Numbered from the stretch's first letter, positions 1 through 13,132 are shown. The stretch: 64,000 bases of DNA from Annona cherimola (GCA_030490835.1 CM059975.1:61061174-61125173), one strand, 5' to 3'. Translations and numbers: made by a program. The notes: generated by a model from the letters alone, not told the origin.

Positions 1-100
1 AACCCGCCGCGTGATCAGAGCAATAATCCTGGCTTGTATTTACCAATCAAAAACGATCTTGGAGTAAGGCTTTCTGACGCCTCGGGTTGGAGGCACCACA
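1..100 (+). mobile_element. 3' end of a long-LTR family member, cut by the window edge
   Basis: This stretch matches the last 100 or so bases of solo LTRs 1, 2 and 3 in this window. It shares the GTGATCAG block, the caataatcctg block, the gatcttggagtaagg block and the terminal ggcaccaca. The LTR ends in CA at position 100. The rest lies left of the window, so its length and target duplication cannot be judged. Confidence 0.75.
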
Positions 101-225
101 GAATATGTGACTATTATAATTTTTAAAAAATGTTGATATATACACTGTATAATAAAAATTTTCAAAATTCAAAGACTAAGAGTATGCATGAGAACTTTAT
201 GCTTACATAAGTGTTAAATCAGGTA

Positions 226-612
226 CATGATTATACATCATGATATATTTTAAGTTAAAATACAACATTCACTTATTTTATTTTTATTTGTATTTATTTT
301 TTATTCACAAATATATTTTCCTAAGTGTATTTAATCTATATAAAATTTTGCTACTTTACAATGCTTTTTATATTTATTATTTATTTCAAAAAACATCAAT
401 TTTAGGGGCATTTAAGTCAATTTTCATCCCTTAAAAAACTTGACTTTTAAAAAATAAAAATATGAAAATATGAAAAAATTGTAAAACTTTGTGTATATAT
501 TAAATACACTTAGGAAAACGTGTTTATAAAGAAAAATAAATAAATAAATAATTGTTGAAATAAATGAATGTTGTATTTTAGCATAAAATACATCATAATG
601 TATATTATCAAG
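226..612. repeat. Foldback (MITE-like) element 1
   Basis: The left arm (about 226-365) is repeated as reverse complement in the right arm (about 475-612), with an unpaired centre of about 110 bp. The arms share the block taagtgtatttaat and the outer block aaaatacaacattca. It codes for nothing convincing. The same internal block marks five more foldbacks in the next 9 kb. No target duplication was fixed with certainty. Confidence 0.65.
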
Positions 613-630
613 GGTCATTATCTTATGTAC

Positions 631-890
631 TTGGGTGCACTTAATTTAGTTGCACAACTATTAATCTAAGTGTATTTAATCTGTATAATTTTTACCATTT
701 TTGGAGATTTATAAATACTTTTTTATATTTTTTTAAATCATTAAAAATGCCAATAATTTAAAAAATCTAAAAAATATTTATAAATCTCTACAAATGGTAA
801 AAATTGACACACATGTTAAATACACTTATTAATAGTTGTGTAAAAAAAATTTCAAAAAAATAAAAAAAAATTAAATGCACCTGGGGGCAC
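631..890. repeat. Foldback (MITE-like) element 2
   Basis: This is an inverted repeat with ends near ttgggtgcactta on the left and aaatgcacctggggg on the right. The arms share ctaagtgtatttaa and a block around ttaccatttttggaga, and the centre is short. It belongs to the same family as element 1 and lies almost directly beside it. A further tgcaccc copy at about 903-909 may extend it. Confidence 0.65.
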
Positions 891-925
891 AGAGCCTAAG
901 TGCACCCGAATGCATTTAGGCATTC

Positions 926-2208
926 TCTTATAGTCAGGCTCCATTAAATCATTATTGAAACAAGAAATAACGAAATGATTATGTAAAATTACGGTCCATT
1001 TTTAAATGAAAAATTTTGGTCCACTTGGATGATCATAACCCTAAACTGATACAGGTAAACCTATAATATAACATTAACATGAAAGACATAAACATAAAAA
1101 ATTTTAAACGCGTTTATAAAAGAAATGTTGTTTAGGTTTTTTTTTACCTCTATGGTCTCCACTTTGGAACCAACTTACATTTAAGCAAATGTTTGAACGG
1201 TCTACGTCGGCTCGTTTTATTTGAAAATCATTTCATATACTGTTTTGAAAATATTATATTTAATTCAAAATATAATCATTTTACATAAAAATAGTTATAG
1301 GTTGGCCATAAAATAATTAGTATAGTAATAGAGTGAATACAAACCCGTTAAAAACCATATCGTATGTGTAACCCATATAAATTCCAAATAAAAATAATTT
1401 AAAATAGTATTATTTAACAAATAATAACAAAAAATTGGATGAAATGTATTGCATAAAATGTCGCGAATGGAGCCCACTTAGACCGCTTCAACATTTGCTC
1501 AGAATCTGTACTGACGACAATCCTCTGTGTGAGACACATTCAGTGTTACCCATACTACTCAAAATTTAATGAGCCACCTCTATTTTTCGCTAATGAATCA
1601 AAATCAAAACTCAACCCTCTGGTCTATTTGGAATCATTTATTTAACTATGTTATATCCAAATCAAAAATATCTATGAGATATATTTAAAAAATTTGTAAA
1701 ATCGACATAAAAATTGCTTAACTTATAAATCAATTTGAAATATATACATTCAAATCAAAGCCATTTAAAACATCAATCTTATGCCAATAAATGCCAATAA
1801 ATAATTTTATAAAATATTGTTATATTCTTCTAATGCATATATGAATCCAAAATTCCATTTAATTTACAAATAACTATACATGTCATAAAGAAGGGACGAC
1901 CTACTGAAAATTTTGATTGTACCATGGTATAGACGCTAAAACAGACGGTTGTGGTAGGTTGATTTTTAATTTCGGCATCAAGCTAGGCTCAAAATAGGCG
2001 TGAGACTCTGAAAGCCTCAGTGGTATAGATACTATTGAATTATTTCTCAAGATATAACATATTTTATAAGAAAATATTTTAATGATATTACTACCATTAT
2101 AATTTTTCATATGTCACCCCCATCTTGTGCTCATCTTGACAATGAGCCAAAATCCCACTCATTCAATATATTTGTATCATTTAGTTAACTTTTTTTTCAT
2201 TGTTTTAC
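926..2208. other. Gene-free AT-rich stretch
   Basis: I see only short chance open frames and no recognisable protein, RNA gene or complete transposon here. Confidence 0.5.
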
Positions 2209-2888
2209 GGGTAATTTGTCCCACTTAAGTTAACGCTAATTGCTAATATACCTATATTGTTTCATAAATAGTATATTACTCTCACGAAGTTTCACCAGAA
2301 TAGCTTACATACCTATGTTAACGGCTAACATTCAACGGAAGAGCATGGGTTGTTAAATTTGCAAATATATTCACTTAGTTTGACGTTAATTGATAATATG
2401 CCCACATTGTTTTATAAATTATATATTATCCTCATAAAATTTTACCAAAATTACTTGTGTACCCATGACACCTTTTTGTCATCAGAAACTATTAATGGGT
2501 GTATTAAAATTTAAATAATGACATAAATGACCCTATCTAGAGCTATATTAGAATCTCACGGTTTATAAAATACTTGGTTGTGTTGGTGGAAGGTGTTTAT
2601 CTAGGTTAACATGTCAGCAGTTAACATGGGTATGCAAGCAATTATGGTAAAATTCTTTAGGGTAATATGCAATTCATTAAACAATATGGGTATATTAGCA
2701 ATTAGTGTCAAACTAAGTGGGTACATCAGCAAATTACACTTTTTTACTTAATAGTCATGAAATGTCAGTCGTTAACATGGTACACAAGTAATTTTGTAAA
2801 ACTTTATTAGACTAATATGCAATTCGTGAAATAATATAGGTATATTAGTAATTAGCATTAAACCAAATGGGTATATCACCAAATTACC
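2209..2888. repeat. Large duplicated foldback
   Basis: Two successive left arms (about 2209-2340 and 2355-2470) are followed by two successive right arms in inverted orientation (about 2600-2740 and 2755-2888). Shared blocks include gggtaatttg at the outer end and gctaattgctaatatacc inside. The whole can fold as a long imperfect hairpin of two repeated modules. It has no coding content and is distinct from the taagtgtatttaa foldbacks. Confidence 0.6.
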
Positions 2889-3872
2889 CTTGTTTTATAT
2901 TGAAAGATCTATTTTAACACAATTAGTCACCCAACTAATTTGTCCAAATTTTTCCAGTAGAAGGACAATAGTTATACGGTTATTGCAAGACATAACGCTT
3001 CTACGTGGGAGACAATATCTCCCCCGAAACTTGGAATTTGTGACACCGATGCCAAACATGATCACCAACTACGTTATGCGCTTGAGCTCGAGTCATTTAC
3101 TTAACTAGGTAAACAAGTTTCATCCAAATAAAAATGCACATGTACCTCATTTGAAAGTGTATAAAATCAACTTAATAAAATGGTTTACATTGATTTTAAA
3201 GCTATCTATCAACATTTAGATTATCTAGAGCACCATTTCTATTGCCTGAATAATTCTATATAAATTTTTGTCTAAGTTTTCATCAGAAAATATGTTTATA
3301 AATAGATTAAGTATCTTTTGTAATTTACACATAAATATACAGACTTTTTAAGTAAATATGACCGATCCAAGAATTTGATTGAAAGGATTTTCGATCATAT
3401 ATTAAAAGAAATGATATTAAACTAAGTGAATGGATTTAAGTTTGGTTTAATTATAAGAGTGGGCCTAAAATGAGTTTAGCACACTGAAAACTTCGTTTGC
3501 GTTGGTAACATTAAAGTATATTTGTGTTTGGCCAAGGGGAAAAAATAAAATTTTCTCGTACTGTTTCTTATATCTTTTCCTACAAGCCCTATTTACAATA
3601 ATTTCTTTACATATATACATACAACTATCGACTAATTTAAACTTTATTTTCTTTACTTTAAATCATTACCTACATCACATTACATTATTACCTTATCTAT
3701 TTTAAAAGAAATTTTACCACAATTTTTTATTCCATTTTTTTCTCTTCCCAACAAAGCAAATTTGAATAGGAAAGTTCTGAGTTCAGGTCTACAACGGCCC
3801 AAGTGTTCAAATAGCGAACCCTAGCCTTGGTTTTCTCATTTTTGCGGGCCATGTTTTTTGGGGTCACGCTAA
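2889..3872. other. Gene-free AT-rich stretch
   Basis: Only chance open frames are seen. A frame at 2890-3108 has no recognisable domain and begins inside repeat-like DNA. Confidence 0.45.
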
Positions 3873-4124
3873 GGGCACGTTTGATTTTGCGCATATGTGA
3901 TATAGTATGGGAACATATTCACCAATACACGATTTTACAACTCACCAATCCTATTTTTCTAACATTATCACTGTATTCCAATCATTTTTTCTTTAAACTA
4001 GCATATTTACTCCAACTATACCTCTATTCTTTCGTATAAATTACACAATTTCTAAAATATTTTCTTTTTTACCGTCATTCTATACAACAATTTTTTTTTC
4101 TATTTCACAATCCCAAACATGCCT
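3873..4124. mobile_element. MITE-like element with short terminal inverted repeats
   Basis: The left end gggcacgtttgattttg is answered at the right end by the reverse complement of a similar sequence (caatcccaaacatgcctc). The 250-bp interior is AT-rich and non-coding. This is the layout of a small non-autonomous DNA transposon. The superfamily is unknown and no target duplication was established. Confidence 0.4.
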
Positions 4125-4250
4125 CAAGGTGTGGTGAAACCCCTGCACGTTGGCGAGATGGATAGCTCAATTGATCCCAATAGATTAAAGGCGCAAACTT
4201 TAATTTAATGAAGTAAGATTCGGTTAGGCCGTCCTAAATAAAGGCTTACT

Positions 4251-4516
4251 TAGGCAGGCCTAAAAAACATATTTTGAGAAATTATTTTTTATTTTTTCAT
4301 AAATATGTTAAACTTGGTGTATTGAATATATAAATCAAGTTTTACTATTAACCTAGAAAATTATGAGAATGTCACTGTCTTTAAAAATAAAAAACAAATA
4401 CTTAAAAATATTCGAAAATAGTAAATTTTGGTTTATATATTCAATACACTTAGATTAACATGTTTATGAAAAAATAAAAAATAATACCTCAAAATATGTT
4501 TTTTTAGGTTGGCCAA
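4251..4516. repeat. Foldback (MITE-like) element 3
   Basis: The arms are about 4251-4350 and 4410-4516. They pair over the outer taaaaaacatattttga block, the ttttttcataaa block and the tgtattgaatatataaa block. The centre is about 60 bp. It is a relative of elements 1 and 2, with aggcaggcc/ggttggcc at the outer ends. Confidence 0.65.
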
Positions 4517-6786
4517 AGTAAAGGTACCAGATCGTGCCTCTAATTTAATTCATTCCACCATCATATTTTTTATGAAAATAAGGAATGATGTAATGAAAAA
4601 GTTTGAGAGCGGCATCGTTTGGTCAAATGATGCTGACGTGATTCTAAACTTATAATAAGGTGTCCGATGCGGATCCGCAATAAAAAGCACTTGGATTTCT
4701 TCAAATGAAATTCTAATGGTGGATTGTACTCTTCTACTTTTTTTTTCAGCCATTAAAAGTGTGATCTACGCTGCTGAATTAGAAAATGAACTCACTTAGC
4801 ATAAATTGATATATTGATTCGGATTAATCAAACTTGAATGAGTGATCATGCCCAATTTATGTGGCCTGAAAAATATCATCTTTACGTGTGTCGCAGCAAA
4901 TTTCAAATTGATTACCTGCTAAATTTTTTGTTGACTTGTATAATGCCTATTAAAAGAACTTTAGATAGAATAGTATGAATCCAATGTAAAACAATTCACT
5001 ATAATAAAATCAAAGGATAAGAAATTTTATAGCAGTGTAGTTAAGGGGCATAAAATTTAGGTCCCATTAATTAACTTCAGCACATAAGTTATAATAGTAT
5101 AATTAGTTTAACTATTTCTTTTTGATAACATTCAACTATCTTTTAGACTAGTACTAAACTCCAAATAAGCTTGTGAAGTAATTAATACCTTGATTTATTT
5201 CCTTTCTGGTTTTATCCATCAATACTAATAAACTACAAAAAACTATAAATAAAAAATAAATTGATTTAGCACATATTTAAGAGCAACAATTCTTCAAATA
5301 ATTAGCAACTTATAGCTTTGAATCCCTAACCATAATACCCTCAAAGGATTTGCAATTTCAGTTTTGTATCTGAGTCTCCAACAAGAGGAATCTCACAAGA
5401 AAGAACTTCAAGCCTTTAACTCTTACACTTAGGCATCTGAAGCATCTTTTATAAGCAACATGTCCTTTAAAACATGGCTTTAAAAGACAGCAAATAAAGG
5501 AAGGACTCCATATTTATCAAAACTACTCAAAGATGAAATTTCTAGCGCCTAAAATTATAAACACTCGGCTTTTTTGCAATAGGCAAACTACACTCTAAAG
5601 GCAGTCACCTTTTTTGCGACAAACATATGATGTTTCCTTTAAAGAAAAAAATTTGGAGGCTAAATCTTGTTTGAAACCAATAATATCCATACAAAGTATA
5701 ACATAATCCAACTTCTAATCACTTCAAAAGCATATATATTGTATTTCGTTCATAATTGAAATTCACAAATCATATTCCCATGAAATTCCATCTCAAGATA
5801 AGCACAAGTTTGTAACGTAAACCAACCTCTTAAAAATCATTATCATATCATAAAGATAATTTAAGAAAGACACTAATCTTATCTTAATTAATCACATATC
5901 CTGCAAAAAGGCATCAATCGATCTCAACCATATATCAATTTGATTTAAGCAACGTTTGAGAAAGTAAAAGTGGTGAGAAATGTGGTATGGGGTGAAATTA
6001 GAAAATGAAATATTTTAAAAATTGTTTGATTAACATAAAATAGTAGGGATAAAGTTGAAATAAATAGGTTTGCTGGAAGGTAGTTGATAGGGAAAATTAT
6101 TGGAATATAAAGATAAAAGTGAAAAAGATATAATGATTAGTTGATGAATTAGGAGCCTTGAAATCCATTCTCCCGCCATTTCCCACTCACGTATTCCACC
6201 ACAGGTTACCAAATGTGACCCTGCTCAAAAACACATCCAAAATCAAGATCCTTAAATAAGCTTTGTTGTCATCATAATAACCAACCATATAGGCACATAA
6301 TCCCAATCTCTTAATTCTTTTTTTTAATGAATATACAAAATTTATTTCAAATTTAAGGTATGCGAATTCCAAGTAATTAGTATTTCAGGTTAACTTTAAA
6401 GCATTATTACCAATATAATTTCGATAAGATTGCCTTCGTTTGGTTTGCGGACTAGAAACATTACTCTTCGTAGGCAGCGTTGACAAAAAGAAAGGGGCAA
6501 AAAGAAAGGGCGTATTGCCGAAAACACAGTTCTCACTACTTAATTTCGAAACCTACTTTATTTTACAAATACACCATTAAAACCATGTTTCTATGATCTA
6601 AGCCATATGTTAAGGGAGAGGATTAGAGAGAGAGAGAGAGCGCGCTACGCTCTATCTGACAGGTGAAGCATCAAAAGAAAATATTATGTAATTTATTTTT
6701 AATATCTACATCACTGATTTTAGTGGTATGAATATAATCCGATTCTAATTTTCCACTGTTCGTATATATCCGAGCATACTTAGTTT
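4517..6786. other. Gene-free stretch with a possible MITE and an AG microsatellite
   Basis: No gene is visible. At about 5949-6225 a segment has loosely inverted ends (gcaacgtttgag and ttaccaaatgtgac), which may be a degraded MITE. At about 6626-6640 there is a short run of AG dinucleotides. The remainder is AT-rich with chance open frames. Confidence 0.4.
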
Positions 6787-7115
6787 TGGTGCACATGAGT
6801 ATAAAAATCTAATTTATTTTTAAATTTTTTTTATAAAATTGTTTATCTAAGTATATTTAATCTATAAATCGATGTTTATCATTTCGGAGACTTGTAGATA
6901 TTTTTTTGATTTTTCAAAAATAGAAGTATTTTAGTCATTTGAATATAACTCAAATATTCCTGTTTTAAATGACTAAAATACTCATATTTTAAAAAAAATT
7001 TAAAATATTTAATAGACCTAAAAATGGTAAAACTTAATATATGTTTTAGATATACTTAGATTAATAGTTCTATAAAAAATTTCAAAAAAATAAATTTTTT
7101 TCACCCAGGTGCACC
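6787..7115. repeat. Foldback (MITE-like) element 4
   Basis: It is an inverted repeat with ggtgcac near the left end and ccaggtgcacc at the right end. The arms share the block ctaagtatatttaa. A second internal inverted pair is agtattttagtcattt and its partner in the other arm. It belongs to the family of elements 1-3. Confidence 0.65.
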
Positions 7116-8718
7116 AAGCTAAGTTCACCCGGGCGTCTGGGATCCAAGTCCTAATTTTTAATTTTTACGTGTAACTATAACTTTATATGTTGAACATAAT
7201 GTATAGATTCAATTTTTAATATATGTCATTAATGTTAAAAAATGCAGGTTATATATGATATTGGATTACGCTGATACGCAATACATTTGACTTTTAGTGA
7301 TTATTCTAGTATAATATAAAAATATTACTAATAGACGATTTGGACCTTTAATAATATATCACAAAGACTAAGTTCTCCTTTACTTGCGCTCTTTACTTGT
7401 ACTTGGAGCGATTTAGTTCTCCATCGCATCAGCTTCAAAATTTTATTTATTTATTTATCGATAATTTTTTATTTCCTATGTTACATTTCAAATTATTCCA
7501 TGTACATATTTTTTCCAATTGATGCTCAATCCATGTAAAGTTAACAATTTATCTACAGCATTCATTACTCCTGAAAATGAGAGTAAATGTCCTCATACGG
7601 GCTTCTATATATATTTTTTGTTTTATGTACAAATTTCATTCATGGTTATAATTTCTTAATTGACATGATAAAATTAGATATAGCTGTTGACTTTTAAAAT
7701 ATAAATTTTAACATCATTTTTAATAAAGGATAACAAATTTCATATAATTATATTAAAATGAAGGTAGTAATATAATGCGTTTCGACCGTATACAACCAAC
7801 TATAAAAACTACAACCGGGCAGTTTTACGTTTTAAAATATTTTATTAAAACACTACCCTCTTAGAATATAAATTAGTAGTTCATATTTATGATGCAAAAA
7901 AACTCACTTTGATTGTAAACTTATATGTTCAAAAACACATTTGAGAGGTAATCTAAATATTTTAAAATTTTTAAAATCGATAGATTACACGTACAAGTTT
8001 TCAAAATTTGCTGATTTTAGAATAACAACTAAATGCGTGCTAATTTATGGTGTAGATAATTTAGACTTAATTAATATTCTTAAAAAAGTTTAGTTTCTAT
8101 ATATCTCATCCTACTAAAGTGAATTGACAGACTCACACAAAAAAAAAAAGTGAATTGGTAGACAGGTCTAATTTGAACCCCCATCTTGAAATATATGTAA
8201 ACTCTAATCCATCTATTATATTCAATACTATTTCTTTTAATAGAAATATGGAATTATTTTTTTCATGTGTAATTTAAGGTGGGTGAGATATTAAACTGAT
8301 AAATGGGTCAGATCAGTGAAATTGACCACATATGAACATCTACTTCACGTGAAGATTAGATTGCACACATGAGTTTAGTGGAATGGTGTTTAAATCTTTC
8401 ACTTACTATATAGCCTTTACAGGTATGTAGAGACAACATCATATTACATCGTGGCAGAAATAAAAGTTATGCTAGTGGAAACAAGACCCTAGTCGTAATG
8501 GTTGCTGTTGGTTGGTGGGAAATGAACGAAATCCCACTAAGAACAGAAAATTCACGAAGAAGGAGAAGAAAACAAGAAACGGGCTCTTGTCAGAAATAGA
8601 AACGCGCGGCATTGGCCAATGAATTAGCTTTGACCGTTATCCATCGTTTTCCCTTCTTTATGAAATGGCGCTTTCTGGAGCTTATTTTCTTAGACCACCG
8701 AACCACCTGCGCCACTTA
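7116..8718. other. Gene-free AT-rich stretch
   Basis: No convincing coding region, RNA gene or complete repeat is seen. The stretch 8480-8710 is less AT-rich than its surroundings but holds no open frame of note. Confidence 0.45.
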
Positions 8719-9016
8719 GCCGGCCATAAATTATACTTTTTGAAATTTTTTTATAAACTTATTAACTTAGATATAATTAGTCTATAAAATAAAGTTTTAT
8801 CGCTTTTTGATATTCTTATAAATATTTTTATTTTTAAGGCAAGAGTATTGTGCTCCTTTTCTACCTAAAAATGACCACCATACCCCATAGTTTAGAAATA
8901 AAAATATACAAATATATCTAAAAATGATAAAAATTAGTTTATAGAAAAATACACTTAGACAAATAAGTTCATAAAAATATAAAAAATAAAACATATGTTA
9001 AATGGTCGGCCCGATT
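8719..9016. repeat. Foldback (MITE-like) element 5
   Basis: The outer ends are gccggccataaatta and its imperfect inverse taaatggtcggcc. The inner arms carry the aacttagatataatta / atacacttagacaaa pair typical of this family. The centre is non-coding. Confidence 0.6.
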
Positions 9017-9117
9017 GGGGCCTAATTATGGCTGGCCATAGGGGATCGACCCTCATTTTCTTATTGCTTATTTACTTAAGTTATGAAAAAATATTTAATG
9101 ATAACAAGTGTCCACCA

Positions 9118-9545
9118 AAAAATTTATTTATTTTTAAGGTATTTTTATGAAACTATTAGCTAAGTGTATTTAACTGTCAAATCAAAGTGATAAGGAGCTC
9201 AAATCCCCTCAAGCAAGGTCTTGGGTTTAGGTTTTGTGAATAGAAAAAGCAAGTGCTAGGAGAGCTTTCTCCCTTATTGGTTTCGACTCGCCTTGACTCC
9301 AGAAATCGAAGGTTATTGTATTAAAAAAAACTTATGTGCCAAGTTTTGGGATTTTTTGAAATATATTTTTTAATTTCAAACATAAAGATATTTTAGTCAT
9401 TTTCAATAGTTAAAATGACTGAACTACCACTATTTTGAAATTCAAAGATATATATACATACATATTCAAAAATGCTAAAACTTGGTATATAAGTTGAATA
9501 CACTTAGTATAATAATTTTATAAAGAATCTAAAAAACAACTTTGT
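9118..9545. repeat. Foldback (MITE-like) element 6, interrupted
   Basis: The left arm with agctaagtgtatttaac and the right arm with gttgaatacacttagta identify this as the same foldback family. About 155 bp of unrelated SINE-like sequence splits the left arm, at about 9178-9333. Confidence 0.5.
9178..9333 (+). mobile_element. Possible SINE inserted in a foldback element
   Basis: The piece of about 155 bp is absent from the related foldbacks. It starts near a tRNA-like first promoter block (gataaggagctc), continues with a second block resembling a B box (tcttgggtttagg) and ends in a run of A (ttgtattaaaaaaaa). This is the layout of a tRNA-derived plant SINE. No clear target duplication was found, so the call is tentative. 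Confidence 0.4.
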
Positions 9546-9700
9546 GGTCAAACACATGGGATTGGTACTCAACAAGCTTAGTCATATATGATTGGGGCCT
9601 ATTTTGTTTCCAAAACATGATTCCATTACTGTTTTTTGCTTATATGAAAGTAAAATGTAAAAGTAGAAGAAGGAAAGAAAGAACATATGAGAGAAATCTC

Positions 9701-9737
9701 TGTCGGTCTCGCTAATTTAGCTTTAACTTAAGAGGGG
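9701..9737 (-). mobile_element. Relic copia LTR, left piece
   Basis: The sequence tgtcggtctcg followed by taacttaagagggg resembles the outer end of the copia LTRs in this window (tgttggtcccga and acccaagagggg). The Athila element begins right after AGGGG, and the relic resumes on its far side at 52711. Its orientation is that of a minus-strand copia LTR. The call is made by eye on a short match. Confidence 0.45.
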
Positions 9738-11109
9738 TGTTCGCTTTCTTACTGCAAGTGCACGAGTTGTAGATTGGAGGATATAAATATCGTTTCTACA
9801 GAGAATTCGGGACTTAGAATGTTGTTTCTTAAATACTTTAATGATTAATCAAAAGAAGGAGAAATAGGAAAAAAATATCAAATAAGAGAGATTGGAGAAA
9901 GTAGAAGTGCATAGTACAAAATAGAAATTAGGAGAAAAGTACTTAGCATATTAGGGTTTCACATGCAATAGTTGCAACAGATATGTGGTATAATTTATTT
10001 AATCTAGATATTAGTCATTAAAGGGGAACTATCCCAATTTTATCTTTGCACCTTTTTTGAAACCTACAAGAACTACCTATTTTCATAGGATTAAGTCAAT
10101 TAGAATCCCTTAATTTTTGTGGAAGTTCATAGAATTCCTCAAAGTTATCATGCCTATTTTCATGATCTTAGATTTCTAGGTTTAATATCTTAATTTTCAT
10201 ATAGTAGATTTTCACCTTTCGATTCCATCGCCTAATATATGAAATCATGTCATAGTACAGGTCCATGCATCAAGTAAATATTAAGAACACAAGACATCAT
10301 GTTAATAAACAATATCTATTATAAATAAACTATAACTACAATTCTCGCTACATTGTACACATTCTACATCCTTAACCTTAGATTAAGGTCTTAACCGAGC
10401 TCAAAACAATATTATATGTAGAATCCAGTCTAAACAAGCAATTAAAACTAAAGAAAAGAGCTTTATCAAAAAAAAACTAAAGAAAAGAGAAAAAAATAAA
10501 GCTTATTGATCATAAACCCTGATGGTATCTCGATCACTTCAAACCACTGGCTATCTCACTCCTCGCCTTCTTTAGCTCGCGGACCTCAAACCCTAGCTTA
10601 AGTCACATTCTAGGATGCTCTGAGACATTCCTAGGAAGTGTTTATATAGGGCTCCGGGAGGCAACTTGCGCATAGAGTCCATTGCGTACTTGATTTGTGC
10701 TTCCAGGGATCCACACGGTTTGAACAGTGTGGCACCCAGCTCCACACGATTCAAACTATGTGGATCTCTAGATTGCACAATTTGTTGTGCAGTTCTGTCT
10801 CCTTGCTTCCTGCGTTTTTCCTTCTACTTGAAACTTTCTCCTACGCTTTTTTGCTGATGTTGGATACTATTTTACTTCAAAATTGAGTCTTGAATTTGTA
10901 TTTTAACCTTGCTTTGATTGGTACTTGTCAATTTGATCACGAGTTGCACTGAAATTGTACATTATTCCCTGTTTTTCACAAATTGCATCAGATAGTGAGT
11001 ATTCTCAGAAAACAAAGCTTGATCAAGGAATAATTGAATTAAACCATCTCAATTAACTAAATTTTCATTAAATAATGACCCAAAAAGAGTGAATGAAAAT
11101 GAGTTAACA
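9738..11109 (-). repeat. Athila 3' LTR
   Basis: The 1372-bp LTR starts with TGTT and ends in AACA on either strand. It matches 51356-52710 along its whole length, including the region around 10640 and the paired hairpin motifs at 10711-10763. On the minus strand it lies directly downstream of the polypurine tract. Confidence 0.8.
10641..10650 (-). promoter_or_regulatory. TATA box of the Athila LTR
   Basis: On the minus strand the sequence reads CCTATATAAA, placed inside the LTR about as far from its start as a U3/R boundary would be. In the 5' LTR copy the same place is degraded (about 52299-52308). Confidence 0.5.
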
Positions 11110-11150
11110 AATTACCCTACACTTAAACTTTTGCTTGTCCTCAAGAAATC
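11110..11150 (-). promoter_or_regulatory. Athila polypurine tract region
   Basis: Minus-strand sequence next to the 3' LTR reads TTGAGGACAAGC followed by TTTAAGTGTAGGGTAATT. This is the typical sequence just upstream of the 3' LTR in Athila and related Ty3 elements, usually AGTGTGGGGG; here the tract has decayed. Confidence 0.6.
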
Positions 11151-11873
11151 TTAGAACAGTTGTCAATCGTAAAAATTCAGATGCATCGTGAATTAAAAAA
11201 CTCATGAAGAATGTTGAGCCATTAATTCTAAACATAAGGCTTATCAGAAATCCCCATAAAATTTCCTTCTTAATTGACAAACTCTATATACTGTTGTATT
11301 ACTTATCTTGTTTCTTAAAAAAAAATTTAGATGCATTCTCCTTCTTGTTATGAACATCATACAATAACATAGCAAAAGATAGATAAGCTTCATGCACAAT
11401 CTATCCTATTTTAATATCTTGATCTCTTTTCTAAATTTTCTTTGATTAAGTTGTAGAGTCACAAGGCCTCATAAAAGTGATCATTTAGCCAAGTTTGTAA
11501 AGATGGACAAAATTAAGCTTATTTTCTAACTGAATTTGAGTTTTTTAATGCAACCAGGAATTAGGTCTCACCCCCACAGTTATTCCGAGTCTATTTTTAC
11601 CCTTGGTTTTGTTTTGTTTTGTTTTTTCCATCAAAACCAAGTCTGGTCCCTTCACCATATTTCAAGGTATCTAGGGATTTCTCTTTTTTAATGTGTAGTG
11701 TGGTTCAACCATTTTCCTATTATGCTTTCTAGCCCAAAAGTTCAAAATTAATTCAATTATGCAGGAATTAAAGCTCAAAAGAAATAATATGAAAAAGAAT
11801 GCCTTGTTCATTTTCTAAGTACTAATCAAGTTAAATATTGGTCTTGAAGATCCTTCAATAAAAATTAGGCTTT
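11151..11873 (-). other. Athila 3' non-coding region, distal part
   Basis: I see no coding frame. This stretch continues across solo LTR 2 to 16403 and joins the env-position open frame to the 3' LTR. Confidence 0.5.
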
Positions 11874-13132
11874 CATGTTGTGATACTCAGACCCAAGTAG
11901 GACATTTACATGTAAATTAGGCATGTATGTGTGATTTATGCATGATTCAATTGATTGATTGATTTTAATGCTATTGATTAAGAAAGGTGATTAAATTAAT
12001 CACCATAGCTCAATAAGAGTCAATGTGACTAAAGAGACCTAATGAGGGTTAGAGAATGTGGATATGTTATGAATAATTATCACATATGTTATGATTTACT
12101 TGATGGAGGTTATGATAATAATTATGAATTTAAGGTAATAAATGTTAGAAAATTCATAACTTGACCCCTACAAGACAGATGAGGTGAAATTTGAAATGTA
12201 AGCACATGATGATGTGCCCAACTTTATGAATGGAATGGATTATGAAAATTATGATGAGATTAGGGTGATAATTATTTATTTTCATCTAAATCCAAAAGAT
12301 AATTTCAAATAGTCATAACTTATACTAGAAAGGTCATTTTGAGATGAAATTTGACATGAACGATTAAAATAATATGGTGAATCATATGGATGGGTTTGAT
12401 TAAGCTAATTACTATGAAAAATTTCTTAATCACAAAAGGACGAAAGCGTTTGACTTTTGTTCATGAAAAGTGACACACCATTAATGAACCGAAAGTGACA
12501 AGTGACATGTGTCAACATGGAATTTGTTGAGCAAGATTTAAAGTCAACTAATTAAATAGAAAGTTAACTTTTGAAAAAGCAAATGGACATGTGCCATCAT
12601 AGGATTGATTTGAGCAAGGTTAAAGTCAACTCAATTAATGTTAAAGTTGATGAATTTATATCAAGTGGACACATGTCAACGTAGGGTGAAATGGGTGGAT
12701 TTTTAATTTCAAAAAAAATGCAAAAATGCATGGATAATGTGGACATGCGTCATTGTAGGATGCATTTGGAAGCGGATAAGGTCAACTAATTAATGCAAGT
12801 TGATCTTTTATGGAGATAATTAATGCTTCAAGGCTAAGGTGGCAAGATGAGGTGAATTGGGATGATTTCATGAAAAGAAAATTTTGAAAAAAATTCAAAA
12901 CAAAATCCAGCAAGGTATGAACATGTTTAAGGCAGCAAAAGTAAGTGATTTTTTGAAAAATATAAATGAGGTGATAATGTGGCATAGCTAAGAGAGGTGA
13001 TATGGCAACCTATGGGCACATGTAGGGACACTTGGATGGTCCATATTTCAGCAGCACATACAGGCATTTAAATGCATGTAACCATGGTTAAATGAGACCA
13101 ACCAAGGTTAAATTACACCTATTTAACAGCCC

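Noticed and set aside
2890..3108. 72-residue frame that looked gene-like
   Set aside because: No recognised motif, a start inside repeat DNA and no supporting context.
8480..8710. Possible promoter or exon in a less AT-rich stretch
   Set aside because: No TATA box with a downstream frame, no splice structure and no protein similarity were seen.
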